A stretch of 64,000 nucleotides of DNA from an uncultured Lachnospiraceae bacterium (GTDB lineage: Bacteria > Bacillota > Clostridia > Lachnospirales > Lachnospiraceae). A model generated the notes under the pieces. That model had not been told where the DNA came from. It saw nothing but the letters and a program-made list of their open reading frames with translations, and ran no database searches. The DNA is taken from contig CANPZE010000003.1 in the NCBI GenBank assembly GCA_947589315.1, positions 1-64,000 of the forward strand, read 5' to 3'. This document shows positions 9,031-18,824 of this stretch, in pieces (position 1 is the stretch's first letter; every line of letters begins with the position of its first letter). Made by a program: the position numbers and the translations under genes.

Positions 9031-9759
9031 ATGAAGCAGAGAACAAAACAAAACAGCAACAGGGAATATGTCAATATGAAGGCGTTGCCTGCCAGTGAGC
9101 AGCCCTATGAAAAATGCCTCGAACAGGGGCCGGAATATCTGTCCGATGCTGAACTTCTGGCAGTGATCATCCGCACGGGAAGCCTGGGCGAGCGTAGTAT
9201 TGACCTGGCCAGAAATCTACTTTTTCTGCTGCCGGGGAAGCGCCTGGAGGGACTTTTTGAAATGTCCCTGGAACAGCTCCAGGAGATCCGGGGCATTGGC
9301 AAAGTAAAGGCAATACAGCTCCAATGCCTGGCAGAATGCTGCAGGCGCATGGGAAGCCAGAAATGCCACAGGGAAGAAAAGCTGATCTGCGGGCATCCAG
9401 GCTCTGTCGCCGCTTACTTTATGAACCGCATGCGCTGCCTGGAAATAGAACAGGTACTGCTTTTGGTCCTGGATGGCAAAAATGCCATGAAAAAAGCCAT
9501 TGTGATCTCCAAAGGATCGTTTACTGCATCTTATGCAGCTCCCCGGGAGATTTATTACTACGCCTTAAAACATAAAGCGGTGAGCATCATCCTGCTGCAC
9601 AACCATCCCTCCGGGGATCCCACTCCCAGCCGGGACGACATTGCATTGACAAAACGTCTGGCCGCTACCGGCAATATGATCGGGATCCCATTGCTGGATC
9701 ATATTGTGATCGGAGAGGACCGGTATATCAGCTTGAAGGAAGAGGGATACTTACGGTAG
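9031..9759 (+). CDS. radC: RadC family JAB/MPN domain protein
   Basis: The 242-residue protein has an N-terminal helix-hairpin-helix region (LEQLQEIRGIGKVKAIQLQ) and a C-terminal MPN/JAMM metalloprotease-like domain with the metal motif HNHPSGDPTPSRDD starting at H190. Despite the name, a direct role in DNA repair has been disputed for the family, and the true substrate is unknown. The ATG at 9031 is preceded by AAAAGGAGG at good spacing; an earlier ATG at 8953 lacks a convincing site and would add a cysteine-rich leader not expected for the family. It lies 55 bases upstream of mreB, the usual Firmicutes order radC-mreB-mreC-mreD. Confidence 0.93.
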   Translation: MKQRTKQNSNREYVNMKALPASEQPYEKCLEQGPEYLSDAELLAVIIRTGSLGERSIDLARNLLFLLPGKRLEGLFEMSLEQLQEIRGIGKVKAIQLQCLAECCRRMGSQKCHREEKLICGHPGSVAAYFMNRMRCLEIEQVLLLVLDGKNAMKKAIVISKGSFTASYAAPREIYYYALKHKAVSIILLHNHPSGDPTPSRDDIALTKRLAATGNMIGIPLLDHIVIGEDRYISLKEEGYLR

Positions 9760-9814
9760 CCTGGAACGCTGTGATCTCTGTTATTTTATTATCTTTGGAA
9801 AGGGAGTTTGCCCA

Positions 9815-10840
9815 ATGGCACATAAAACATTTGGTATCGACTTTGGAACCGGTACGATAAAGGTATATAAAAGATCCGAGGGAATTGTCCTGAATGAGCG
9901 CAATGTCGTGGCCACTGTTGGGAAAAGCAGCGAGAAACGCCCGGTAGCCATTGGTGACAGCGCCTATGAAATGTTTGAAAAAGCGCCGCCCAGCATCCAT
10001 GTTTCCTTTCCAATGCACCATGGTGTGATCGCCGATCTCCAGGATATGATCGCCCTTTGGGATTTTATGGTAGAAAAAGTATCCGGACGGCGCAGGCTGA
10101 AGGGGGCGGACTTCTATATTTCCGTGCCTGCTGATATCGGCCAGGTAGAGAAAAACGCCTTTTCCAAGATCATCACCGAGGGCCAGTGCAGCCCACGCCG
10201 CGTCTGCCTGATCGATAAACCCATAGCAGATGCTCTGGGGATGAAGCTGGATATTGAAAAGGCCCGGGGTATCATGATCGTGAACATGGGGGCGGATACC
10301 ACAGAATTATCCGTGCTGTCTCTGGGCGGTATCGTAGTCAGCAAGCTGCTTCCCTATGGAGGCAATTATTTTGATACACAGATTATGAACTACATACGTA
10401 AGGAGCATAATTTTGTCATCGGCAGGAAGAGCGCAGAGCAGATTAAAAAGAGACTGGTATCGGCAGTTCCCGTAGACGAGTCTACAACGGCGATGGGAAG
10501 AAACGTGGTAAAGGGGCTTCCCGGCGAGGTCCTGATCCAATCCGGAGAGATTTTTCCGCTGGTCCGGGATGTATTTTATGAAATCTCCGGAGCCATCCGT
10601 TCCATGCTGGAACGCACTCCGCCGGAGATCGCTTCCCAGATACAGGAAGACGGCATTTACCTTACAGGCGCCGGTTCCTGGCTGAAGGGGCTGGATCAGC
10701 TGATCGCTGATCAGACCCGCCATAAAGTAAATACCTCCAGACAGGCCCAGAAAACGGTGATCACCGGTTTGGGCTATCTGGCAGAGAATCCCAAGATGGC
10801 CCTTCGGTACAGTGTACCGCTGACACAGACAGGAAAATGA
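9815..10840 (+). CDS. mreB: Rod shape-determining protein MreB/Mbl
   Basis: This actin-like ATPase forms filaments under the membrane that organise lateral wall synthesis. The phosphate-1 loop is GIDFGTGTIKVY near the N-terminus, a somewhat divergent version of the usual GIDLGTANT. Phosphate-2 is in MIVNMGADTTELSV and the adenosine motif is YLTGAGSWLKG. The length of 341 is normal. AAAGGGAGT precedes the ATG. mreC starts 20 bases later and mreD follows, then PBP2, which together make up the elongation machinery. The divergence could mean that a second MreB paralogue exists elsewhere in the genome. Confidence 0.95.
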   Translation: MAHKTFGIDFGTGTIKVYKRSEGIVLNERNVVATVGKSSEKRPVAIGDSAYEMFEKAPPSIHVSFPMHHGVIADLQDMIALWDFMVEKVSGRRRLKGADFYISVPADIGQVEKNAFSKIITEGQCSPRRVCLIDKPIADALGMKLDIEKARGIMIVNMGADTTELSVLSLGGIVVSKLLPYGGNYFDTQIMNYIRKEHNFVIGRKSAEQIKKRLVSAVPVDESTTAMGRNVVKGLPGEVLIQSGEIFPLVRDVFYEISGAIRSMLERTPPEIASQIQEDGIYLTGAGSWLKGLDQLIADQTRHKVNTSRQAQKTVITGLGYLAENPKMALRYSVPLTQTGK

Positions 10841-10860
10841 TAGAGAAGGGTGAGAAAAGA

Positions 10861-11727
10861 ATGCGCAAGAAGACAAAAATAGCTATCGATCCCAAATATA
10901 TATTGATGATCATTGGTATCATCTGCATCCTATTGATCCTGGTATCCTTCCGTTTCCAGGAAAAGATGACGCCGGTGCGCTCCGCCGTAGGAAGCGTTAT
11001 CACCCCCATGCAGAAGGGGATCAATCAGATCGGAGTCGTGCTGTCGGATAAAATGGATTATATCACTACAATGAAAAAGCTGGTAAAAGAAAACACTTCC
11101 CTGAAAAAAGAGCTGGCTGAGATTTCCGGGGAGAATAAACTGCTGCAGCAGGACAAATATGAACTGGAGAATTTCCGGAAATTATACGACCTGGATCAGC
11201 AGTATGAAGGATATCCCAAGGTGGCGGCCCGGGTCATCAGCAGTGACAATGACAATTGGTATAATACCTTTATTATTGATAAGGGTTCCGAGGATGGACT
11301 GGCTGTAAACATGAATGTAATGGCCGGAGACGGCCTGGTGGGCTTGATCACAGAGGTGAATAAATCCTATTCCAAAGTACGTTCCATCATTGACGATGAA
11401 AGCAATGTGGCAGGCACCTTCCTGAAGACCTCCGATGGCTGCATCGTCAGCGGAGACCTCCAGCTGATGAACCAGGGAGTGATACAGATCACAGGGATTT
11501 CCAGCAGCGCCAAACTGCAGGACGGATATGAAGTAGTTACTTCTCAGATCAGCAACAAATACCTTCCGGGGATCCTGATCGGATATGCAAAGGATTTTAC
11601 GACCGATTCCTCTAATATGACCCAATCCGCTTATCTGACCCCGGCGGCAGACTTCGCCGGCCTGGATATGGTGCTTGTGATCACTAAAGTAAAGGATTCT
11701 GACGATTTGGAGGATATAATGAAGTGA
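10861..11727 (+). CDS. mreC: Rod shape-determining protein MreC
   Basis: MreC is a bitopic membrane protein linking MreB to the wall synthases outside the cell. The 288-residue product has a short basic N-terminus, a transmembrane helix at about residues 13-33, a coiled-coil around 65-105 (rich in Lys, Glu and Leu), and the two extracellular beta-barrel domains with VIDDESNVAGTF. I chose ATG 10861 because GAAGGGTGAG lies upstream at usable spacing; an ATG at 10837 overlaps the mreB stop. The end overlaps mreD by four bases. Confidence 0.94.
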   Translation: MRKKTKIAIDPKYILMIIGIICILLILVSFRFQEKMTPVRSAVGSVITPMQKGINQIGVVLSDKMDYITTMKKLVKENTSLKKELAEISGENKLLQQDKYELENFRKLYDLDQQYEGYPKVAARVISSDNDNWYNTFIIDKGSEDGLAVNMNVMAGDGLVGLITEVNKSYSKVRSIIDDESNVAGTFLKTSDGCIVSGDLQLMNQGVIQITGISSSAKLQDGYEVVTSQISNKYLPGILIGYAKDFTTDSSNMTQSAYLTPAADFAGLDMVLVITKVKDSDDLEDIMK

Positions 11728-12251
11728 AACGGTATATCAGTCTGACAATATTATCGGTTCTGTGCTTTGTGCTGCAGACTACTTTGCTTCCCTATATCCA
11801 GCTGGCCCATGTAATGCCTAACCTGTTGCTGGTCCTGACGGCGGCCGCTGGATTTATGTACGGAAGAAAAGCAGGGATGTATACCGGGGTATTCTGCGGT
11901 ATCCTGGCAGATTTCATGTATAGCCGGGTGATCGGCATTGCCATCTTCATCTATGCATTGGTGGGCTATATCAATGGCATGGCCAATAAACTGTATTACA
12001 AAGAGGATTATATGACTCCCATGCTGTCTATTGCCGTCAGTGACCTGTTGTACAATATTTTATATTATGGCTGCCATTTTTTACTGCGGGGACGGTTAAA
12101 TCTGGGGTATTATTTCTCCCATATCATCATCCCGGAGGCCATCTATACCGTGATCGCAGGTTTCTTCCTGTATCGCTTCCTTCGGTGGCTGGACGACAGG
12201 ATCTCTCCCCGTGAGGAGCTGATCCTGAAAAAAGGGCCGAACGATATATAG
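11724..12251 (+). CDS. mreD: Rod shape-determining protein MreD
   Basis: MreD is a small integral membrane partner of MreC and PBP2. The 175-residue product is strongly hydrophobic with about five predicted membrane segments, and carries the family feature YGRKAGMYTGVFCGILADF. Translation begins at GTG 11724, which overlaps the mreC stop, so the two are translationally coupled. PBP2 follows after 57 bases. Confidence 0.92.
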   Translation: MKRYISLTILSVLCFVLQTTLLPYIQLAHVMPNLLLVLTAAAGFMYGRKAGMYTGVFCGILADFMYSRVIGIAIFIYALVGYINGMANKLYYKEDYMTPMLSIAVSDLLYNILYYGCHFLLRGRLNLGYYFSHIIIPEAIYTVIAGFFLYRFLRWLDDRISPREELILKKGPNDI

Positions 12252-12308
12252 GACTTGCCGCTGGCAGAAAGAAAACGATCGGGAAAATGAACAGAAAGGA
12301 GGCTTATT

Positions 12309-15152
12309 ATGTGGGATACCCTGAAAGAGTATTTAAAGAACTTTTTTAACTCTCGGCTGCTGCCGATATCCATATTGTTCCTTTTGCTGTTTGGCGTGCT
12401 GGTCAACCGGATGTTTGACCTGCAGATCGTCAGCAGTGAAGAGATCATTCAGACCGGCAATGATAATACTACAAAGCCCAGAGTGCTGAAGGCAACGAGA
12501 GGAAACATCTATGATTGTACGGGAAAGCTCCTGGCCTACAATAAGCTTTCCTATAATGTGACCTTTGACGACACCACAGCCTTTTCAGAAATGACCAATG
12601 AGCAAAAGAATGCCATGATCTACAAGATGATCCGCCTGATCGAAAAAAACGGAAGCAAACTGGCTGTAGAATTCTATATCGGCTATGAGAACGGGCAGTT
12701 GCAGTATACTGCCGAGGGCAATACATTACTGCGCTTTATCGCAGAAGTATACTCTACTACATTGGAATCCATGACCGAAGAGCAGCGGGAGACTCCGGCG
12801 CAGGAATTATATGATAAATTGCGTTGGGGAGGCTCCAACGAGATCCCGGATTTTGAGATCTCCAAGGATTATTCTGACAAAATGGCCCTGAAGATCATGG
12901 CTGTGCGCTATGCCATGTTCATTAACCGATATACTAAGTACGAAGCTCTGACCATCGCAAAAGATGTAAATGATGTCACTGTGGCTGCGATCAAGGAGAA
13001 CAGCGGGGAGATGCCGGGGGTAGATGTGGCGCAGGATACGATCCGCGCCTATAAGAAGAGTAAATATTTTGCCCATATCCTGGGGTATACTGGTTCTGTC
13101 TCCAGTGAAAAGCTGGAAGAGCTTAAGGCGGAGGATCCGGATATGGATTATACGGCCGATGACCAGATTGGGATCTCCGGACTGGAGAGTACCTATGAGA
13201 AACAGCTGCGCGGAAAGAAGGGCAGCGAGACTCTCACGATTAATGAGTCCACCAGCCGGATCGTATCTGTGTCTGACAGGGTAGAGCCGGAGACTGGCAA
13301 AGATCTTCACCTTAGCATTGATGCCCAGCTCCAGGAGGAGTGCTATAATCTGCTGGAGGAACATCTGGCCAGTATCCTGATCGGCAATATCAATAATGGT
13401 ACCGATGCGGGAAGCCGGGGAACCTCTACTAAAAATATCAAAGTGCCTATTTACGATGTATATAACGCCCTGATCGAAAACAATATCATTAATGTAAAAC
13501 GGTTTACTGAAAAGGACGCCTCCCAGCGGGAAAGGAATACCCACAGGAAATATCTCCGCAGAAGAAAGGCTGTTTTGCGCAGGATGCGCCGGTATCTGTC
13601 GGCCGACAGCCGGATCAGGAACAGCCAGCTTCCGGATGACATGAAGGATTTCCTGGATTATTTCTATACGGCGCTGAAGGATAACCAGATCGTATTGGCA
13701 GATGAGATAGATACCTCGGACAGCATCTACAAATCCTACGCCAACGGCAATACCAGCTTAAGCCGTTATCTTCAATATGCGATCTCAGAAAATTGGATCA
13801 ATCTGGGAGTGCTGGATATTGGCGAGGCATATTACAGTAATGAAGAAATTTATCAGAAATTGGTTGACTATGGGCTGGATTTGTTAGAAAATGATACTGT
13901 CTTTACTAAAATGATATACAGTTACCTGATATACCATTATGAATTATCCGGCACAGACTGCTGTCTGCTGCTTTTTGACCAGGGGGACATTAAGTATAAC
14001 GAAGAGGAGTATGGGCAGCTGGCCAGCGGCGCCCTCTCTCCTTACGCTTTCCTGATCCGCAAGATCCGGAAGCTGGAGATCACGCCGGGACAGCTGGGGC
14101 TGGATCCCTGCTCCGGCTCCGTAGTGGTAACGGATGTGAATACAGGAGAGGTAAAGGCAATGGTCACCTATCCCAGCTATGATAATAATAAGATGGCCAA
14201 TCAGGTGGATTCTGACTATTTTTATAATTATCTGACGCAGACATCCTCCTCGCCGCTGTTAAACCGGCCTACCCAGCAGGAACTGGCGCCAGGCTCCACC
14301 TTTAAGGTGATCTCCAGCGTGGCGGCCCTGGAAGAGGGAGTGATCACCCCGTCCACTACCATTTATGATAAAGTAGTATTTGATAAAGTAGCGCATTCTC
14401 CCAGATGCTGGAGCAACGTCTCCCATGGGAATGTGAACGTAAGTACAGCGATCGAGCATTCCTGCAACTATTTTTTCTATAATGTAGGTTATATGCTGGG
14501 AGAACAGGCAAATGGGCTGTTAAATAATAGCAGGGGGCTTTCCCGGTTAAAAAAATATGCGGATATGTTTGGGCTGACCGATAAGTCCGGCGTAGAAATC
14601 GTAGAATCCCAGCCCAGGTTTTCTACAGAGGATGTGGTCCGTTCGGCGATCGGACAGGCCAACCATGCCTATGCTCCGGTACAGCTGGCCCGGTATATGA
14701 CAACGGTGGCCAACAACGGCACCTGCTATAATCTTACTTTGGTAGACAAGGTCACAGATGTGAACGGTAAGACCGTGGAGGATCATTCTGCCAAGGTCAG
14801 GAACAAGGTCAGCCTTGCCCAGTCTACCTGGGATGCGATCCACAAGGGGTTATATTTAGTGGTAAACGGCGGAGGCAGTTCTGTCAATGCTATGTTTTCC
14901 GATGTGAAAACTACGGTGGCCGGTAAGACCGGTACCGCGCAGCAGACTACCCTTCATGCCAACCATGCCTACTTTGTGTCCTATGCCCCTTATAAGGCTC
15001 CGGAGATCTCTGTAACCTGCGTGATCCCCAATGGCTATGCTTCCGCCAATGCGGCATCTACGGCAAGCGACATCTATAAATACTATTTTAACGGCAAGAA
15101 AAAGGTTTCCGGCAAAGGCATAACGGCTTCCGGTTATGCGGTGACCGATTAA
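12309..15152 (+). CDS. mrdA: Penicillin-binding protein 2 (elongation-specific transpeptidase) with a large insertion
   Basis: This class B penicillin-binding protein cross-links peptidoglycan during elongation. A membrane anchor lies at about residues 17-37, followed by the dimerisation domain with the R-G-N-I-Y motif (ATRGNIYD). The transpeptidase carries STFK with catalytic Ser663, SCN at 718-720 and KTG at 873-875. At 947 residues it is well above the usual 600-720. The extra length is mostly one block of about 250 residues (about 345-600) inserted between LSIDAQLQ and GSVVVTDVNTGEV. The insert is charged, partly basic (RKYLRRRKAVLRRMRR) and otherwise helical-looking. It follows mreBCD, which supports the elongation role. 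Confidence 0.95.
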   Translation: MWDTLKEYLKNFFNSRLLPISILFLLLFGVLVNRMFDLQIVSSEEIIQTGNDNTTKPRVLKATRGNIYDCTGKLLAYNKLSYNVTFDDTTAFSEMTNEQKNAMIYKMIRLIEKNGSKLAVEFYIGYENGQLQYTAEGNTLLRFIAEVYSTTLESMTEEQRETPAQELYDKLRWGGSNEIPDFEISKDYSDKMALKIMAVRYAMFINRYTKYEALTIAKDVNDVTVAAIKENSGEMPGVDVAQDTIRAYKKSKYFAHILGYTGSVSSEKLEELKAEDPDMDYTADDQIGISGLESTYEKQLRGKKGSETLTINESTSRIVSVSDRVEPETGKDLHLSIDAQLQEECYNLLEEHLASILIGNINNGTDAGSRGTSTKNIKVPIYDVYNALIENNIINVKRFTEKDASQRERNTHRKYLRRRKAVLRRMRRYLSADSRIRNSQLPDDMKDFLDYFYTALKDNQIVLADEIDTSDSIYKSYANGNTSLSRYLQYAISENWINLGVLDIGEAYYSNEEIYQKLVDYGLDLLENDTVFTKMIYSYLIYHYELSGTDCCLLLFDQGDIKYNEEEYGQLASGALSPYAFLIRKIRKLEITPGQLGLDPCSGSVVVTDVNTGEVKAMVTYPSYDNNKMANQVDSDYFYNYLTQTSSSPLLNRPTQQELAPGSTFKVISSVAALEEGVITPSTTIYDKVVFDKVAHSPRCWSNVSHGNVNVSTAIEHSCNYFFYNVGYMLGEQANGLLNNSRGLSRLKKYADMFGLTDKSGVEIVESQPRFSTEDVVRSAIGQANHAYAPVQLARYMTTVANNGTCYNLTLVDKVTDVNGKTVEDHSAKVRNKVSLAQSTWDAIHKGLYLVVNGGGSSVNAMFSDVKTTVAGKTGTAQQTTLHANHAYFVSYAPYKAPEISVTCVIPNGYASANAASTASDIYKYYFNGKKKVSGKGITASGYAVTD

Positions 15153-15211
15153 CGGGGAGCGGCGCAGAACAACTATTGTAAAAGATTCCAACCAAAGAAT
15201 GGAGGCGGGAT

Positions 15212-15883
15212 ATGAGCAGCAATGTGATGATAAAAGGAACGAAATCAGGGATTATCCTGGTGTTGGATAAAGAAGCCGATTGGGATACCCTGAAACAGGA
15301 GATTGGAGAAAAATTCCGGACTTCCTCTGATTTTTTGGGGGACGCAGAAAAGGCTATCTCATTTCAGGGAAGAGATCTGACCAATGAACAGCAGCAGGAG
15401 GTCATCGATATCATCCATGAGAACTGTAAGCTTGAGATCCTGTGCGTTCTGGAAGAGGATCCCAAGAAGGAGGAGGCATTTGCCAAAACTCTGGAAGCAA
15501 AGCTGATGGAAAAGGAAAATAATACCGGCTTCTTCTTTAAGGGGAATCTCCGTTCCGGACAGGTATTAGATGTGGAGACAAGTATAATCATCCTGGGGGA
15601 TGTAAACGCCGGGGCCAAGGTGGTCTCCAAAGGGAATGTGATCATCCTGGGCTCTCTGAAGGGAAATGTATTTGCAGGGTCTGCAGGAAATGTAGATGCG
15701 TTTGTGGTTGCCCTGGACATGAATCCGGTACAGATCCGGATTGCCGATACCATCGCCCGCTCACCGGACGAGGCTCCAAAGAAAAAAAAGGAACGAGAGA
15801 CTAAGATTGCGTTCTGGGAGGACGGCAATATCTATATTGAGCCTCTGGATAAGGATGTAATCGGAGATATCCGGCTGAGCTGA
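15212..15883 (+). CDS. minC: Septum site-determining protein MinC
   Basis: MinC inhibits FtsZ ring formation away from midcell. The 223-residue protein has an N-terminal domain (about 1-100) and the C-terminal beta-helix with the characteristic SGQVLDVETSIIILGDVNAG repeats that bind MinD. The tail is basic then acidic. GGAGGCGGG precedes the ATG. It heads a minC-minD-minE order, with 142 bases between minC and minD. Confidence 0.93.
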   Translation: MSSNVMIKGTKSGIILVLDKEADWDTLKQEIGEKFRTSSDFLGDAEKAISFQGRDLTNEQQQEVIDIIHENCKLEILCVLEEDPKKEEAFAKTLEAKLMEKENNTGFFFKGNLRSGQVLDVETSIIILGDVNAGAKVVSKGNVIILGSLKGNVFAGSAGNVDAFVVALDMNPVQIRIADTIARSPDEAPKKKKERETKIAFWEDGNIYIEPLDKDVIGDIRLS

Positions 15884-16025
15884 CGCAGAAGGCTTTAAGG
15901 TTGATATTAATCACAGAGTCATACAAAAGACACTGTGAATAATGATAAGCTGCCATACTATAATCTGATAAGGATGCGGGGCAGCATAGAATATAAATCA
16001 CATCAAATGTAGGAGGAATGAAACC

Positions 16026-16814
16026 ATGGGAGAAGTTATTGTAATCACATCGGGAAAGGGTGGCGTAGGTAAGACTACGACTACGGCCAATGTGGGAACA
16101 GGGCTGGCAATGCTGGGAAAGAAGGTCGTACTGATCGATACAGATATAGGACTCCGGAATCTGGATGTAGTAATGGGCCTGGAGAATAGAATCGTATATA
16201 ATCTGGTAGACGTTGTAGAAAATAACTGCCGGATCACACAGGCTTTGATCAAGGATAAACGATATCCCAACTTATATCTGCTTCCCTCTGCCCAAACCAA
16301 GGATAAGACGGCAGTGTCTCCGGAGCAGATGAAAAAGCTGGCGGATGAGCTGCGGGAAGAATTTGATTACATATTAATGGATTGCCCTGCCGGAATTGAG
16401 CAGGGATTTAAGAATGCTATCGCTGGAGCAGACAGGGCGCTGGTGGTAACCACTCCGGAGGTATCTGCCGTCCGGGATGCGGACCGCATCATCGGCCTGC
16501 TGGAGGCCAATGAGATCCATCATACCCATCTGATCGTCAATCGTCTTCGAGTTGATATGGTAAAGAGCAAAAATATGATGTCCAGTGACGATGTAGTAGA
16601 AATCCTGGCTGTGGATCTGATCGGCGTGGTACCTGACGATGAGAATATCGTAATCTCCACGAATAATGGGGAACCTTTGGTTGGATCGGAATGTCTTGCC
16701 GGACAAGCTTATATGAACATTTGTAACCGTCTATTAGGACAAGAGGTTCCTTTTCTGGAATTAGATGCCAACAAAGGCTTTTTTCAGAAAATAGCTTCTA
16801 TTTTTAAGAAATAA
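16026..16814 (+). CDS. minD: Septum site-determining ATPase MinD
   Basis: MinD is a membrane-cycling ATPase that recruits MinC. The deviant Walker A motif GKGGVGKTT is at residues 10-18, with Walker B in YILMDCPAGIEQG. The C-terminal amphipathic helix (FFQKIASIFKK) that anchors MinD to the membrane is present at 252-262. The 262-residue length is normal. AGGAGGAATGAAACC precedes the ATG. minE follows after 51 bases, so this species has an oscillator-type Min system. Confidence 0.97.
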   Translation: MGEVIVITSGKGGVGKTTTTANVGTGLAMLGKKVVLIDTDIGLRNLDVVMGLENRIVYNLVDVVENNCRITQALIKDKRYPNLYLLPSAQTKDKTAVSPEQMKKLADELREEFDYILMDCPAGIEQGFKNAIAGADRALVVTTPEVSAVRDADRIIGLLEANEIHHTHLIVNRLRVDMVKSKNMMSSDDVVEILAVDLIGVVPDDENIVISTNNGEPLVGSECLAGQAYMNICNRLLGQEVPFLELDANKGFFQKIASIFKK

Positions 16815-16865
16815 GATAAATTTAGAGTCTGCCATCGTGGCGGATATAGAAAACGGAGGTCAGGT

Positions 16866-17156
16866 ATGAGTTTTTTTTCAAACTTTTTTAAATCCAGCGA
16901 AAGCAGCAGCGATATTGCCAAGAACCGTTTGAAGGTGGCGATCACCTCTGACAGGGCAGTATGCTCCCCGGAGATCATGGAAAAAATGAAGAATGAGATT
17001 ATTCAGGTTATTTCCAAATACGTGGATATTGATGTGGAGGGACTGGATATCAAGGTAAAGCAGATGGAGCTGGACGACCATTCCGGTCCGGTAAATGCCG
17101 TATATGCCAATATACCCATTAAAGGCTCCAAGAATTTCAGAAAATCTGGAGTGTAA
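16866..17156 (+). CDS. minE: Cell division topological specificity factor MinE
   Basis: MinE stimulates MinD ATPase and drives pole-to-pole patterning. The 96-residue product has the N-terminal membrane-binding start (MSFFSNFFKS), the anti-MinCD region AKNRLKVAITSDR and the C-terminal dimerisation domain with VDIDVEGLDIKVKQ. The start follows GGAGGTCAGGT. It ends six bases before the rodA/ftsW gene. Confidence 0.94.
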   Translation: MSFFSNFFKSSESSSDIAKNRLKVAITSDRAVCSPEIMEKMKNEIIQVISKYVDIDVEGLDIKVKQMELDDHSGPVNAVYANIPIKGSKNFRKSGV

Positions 17157-17161
17157 TCAAA

Positions 17162-18376
17162 ATGCTGAATCGAATCAAGCAATATGACTGGAGAAATTTT
17201 AATTATTCTCTGATAATCGTTGTGATCCTTCTTTGCCTGATCAGCGCCTTTACCGTCAAGCTTGCCGGCGGGGCGGAAGACGGCATGGGCTTCATGAAAG
17301 GGCAGCTGGCAGGCATGATGATGGGACTGTTTATTATTGCTGTGCTTGCATTGATCGACTATCATTTTATCTGCCGGTTTGTAGCAGTATACTATATTTT
17401 CGGCCTTGCCCTGACTGCGGCCACCCGATCCCCTATCGGAACGAATCTGAAGACGGGGGCGTACCGCTGGATCCAGATCGGAGGGATTACTTTTCAGCCG
17501 TCAGAGCTGATGAAAATCATTTTTATTCTGACAATGGCTGTCCTTTACGTAAAATTGCAGAGAAGGCTGGACCGTTTCAGCTCTGTAGTGATCGCCGCCC
17601 TGGTAACTGCTTTGCCAACGCTGCTGATCATGACCCAGCCGGACCTTTCTTCCAGCCTGGTAGTCTTATTCATTATGGTGGTCATGATGTTTGCGGCCGG
17701 TACTGCTTACCGCATCCTGGCGCCCATTGTCATCGTGGGGATCCCCATTTCCCTGGTCCTGTTCTGGTATATCCAGCAGCCGGGAAACCTTTTAATGCGG
17801 GGCTATCATTTTAATCGTATCCAGGCATGGCTGCATCCGGAGACGGATATCAAACAGACGTATAATTGGCAGCAAAATCTCTCTATTTCAGCCATTGCTG
17901 AGGGGAAGCTTTATGGCAAATTTCTTCAGGATGGGGCTGGAGAAGGAGTTTCCCGGGCATATAACTCAGTGCCGGTCAATGAGAGTGACTTTATATGGTG
18001 TGTGATCGGAGAGGAGTTTGGATTCCTGGGCTGTTGCTTTGTCTTGCTGTTACTGGGACTCGTAATTTTTAAGTGCTTTCAGACGGCAAAGAAGGCGCAG
18101 GACTTTCTGGGCATGATGATCGCTGTTGGGGTGGCGTCCATGTATATGTTCCAGATTTTCTGCAATATCTGTGTTACTACGCGGCTGCTGCCCAATACAG
18201 GGCTTCCCTTGCCTTTTCTGAGCAACGGACTGAGTTCCATGGCGGCCTCTATGATCGGGATTGGCTTAGTCGTCAATATCGGGATTCAGCCGGCCCGTTC
18301 CAAAAAAGGCGGGTTTACAATGCGTACTGCTTATTCTGAGGCGAACCGGGACATTGATATTGATTTTGAATTATAA
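17162..18376 (+). CDS. SEDS-family peptidoglycan polymerase (RodA/FtsW)
   Basis: SEDS proteins polymerise glycan strands from lipid II together with a class B penicillin-binding protein. The 404-residue product has about ten hydrophobic segments and the family signatures GAYRWIQIGGITFQPSELMK, GEEFGFLG and TGLPLPFLSNGLSSM. Its place beside minCDE and PBP2 favours the elongation partner RodA, but FtsW or SpoVE cannot be excluded from sequence alone. The ATG at 17162 uses GGAG within the end of minE. The last 25 residues are polar and cytoplasmic. Confidence 0.93.
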   Translation: MLNRIKQYDWRNFNYSLIIVVILLCLISAFTVKLAGGAEDGMGFMKGQLAGMMMGLFIIAVLALIDYHFICRFVAVYYIFGLALTAATRSPIGTNLKTGAYRWIQIGGITFQPSELMKIIFILTMAVLYVKLQRRLDRFSSVVIAALVTALPTLLIMTQPDLSSSLVVLFIMVVMMFAAGTAYRILAPIVIVGIPISLVLFWYIQQPGNLLMRGYHFNRIQAWLHPETDIKQTYNWQQNLSISAIAEGKLYGKFLQDGAGEGVSRAYNSVPVNESDFIWCVIGEEFGFLGCCFVLLLLGLVIFKCFQTAKKAQDFLGMMIAVGVASMYMFQIFCNICVTTRLLPNTGLPLPFLSNGLSSMAASMIGIGLVVNIGIQPARSKKGGFTMRTAYSEANRDIDIDFEL

Positions 18377-18411
18377 TATAATCAGCAAAAATTATTGAGG
18401 GGTGAAGCAAA

Positions 18412-18819
18412 ATGAATATTGGACTGATCGCACATGATGCGAAGAAAATACTGATGCAGAATTTTGCCATTGCATATCGGGGGATTCTGAGCAGGCATGA
18501 TATCTATGCCACAGGGACCACGGGACGCCTGATCGAAGAGGTGACCAATCTGACAATACATAAATATCTGGCCGGCCATCTGGGAGGAGAGCAGCAGCTG
18601 GCATCCCAGATCGAGCATAACCAGATAGACATGGTGATCTTTCTCAGAGATCCGCTGTCACCAAAGTCCCATGAACCGGACGTCTATAATGTGATCCATC
18701 TGTGCGATACTTATAACATTCCTTTTGCTACTAATCTGGCTACAGCGGAATTGCTGGTCAAGGCATTAGACAGGGGCGATCTGGAATGGCGGGAAATATT
18801 AAAAAAAGAGGAGGATTAG
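18412..18819 (+). CDS. mgsA: Methylglyoxal synthase
   Basis: The enzyme converts dihydroxyacetone phosphate to methylglyoxal and phosphate, a bypass of lower glycolysis under phosphate limitation. The 135-residue protein shows the family features GLIAHDAKK, ATGTTGRLIEE, GGEQQLASQI and FLRDPLSPK. GAGGGGTGAAGC precedes the ATG. The next gene starts five bases after the stop, so both are likely cotranscribed with rodA. Confidence 0.95.
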   Translation: MNIGLIAHDAKKILMQNFAIAYRGILSRHDIYATGTTGRLIEEVTNLTIHKYLAGHLGGEQQLASQIEHNQIDMVIFLRDPLSPKSHEPDVYNVIHLCDTYNIPFATNLATAELLVKALDRGDLEWREILKKEED

Positions 18820-18824
18820 ACTCC

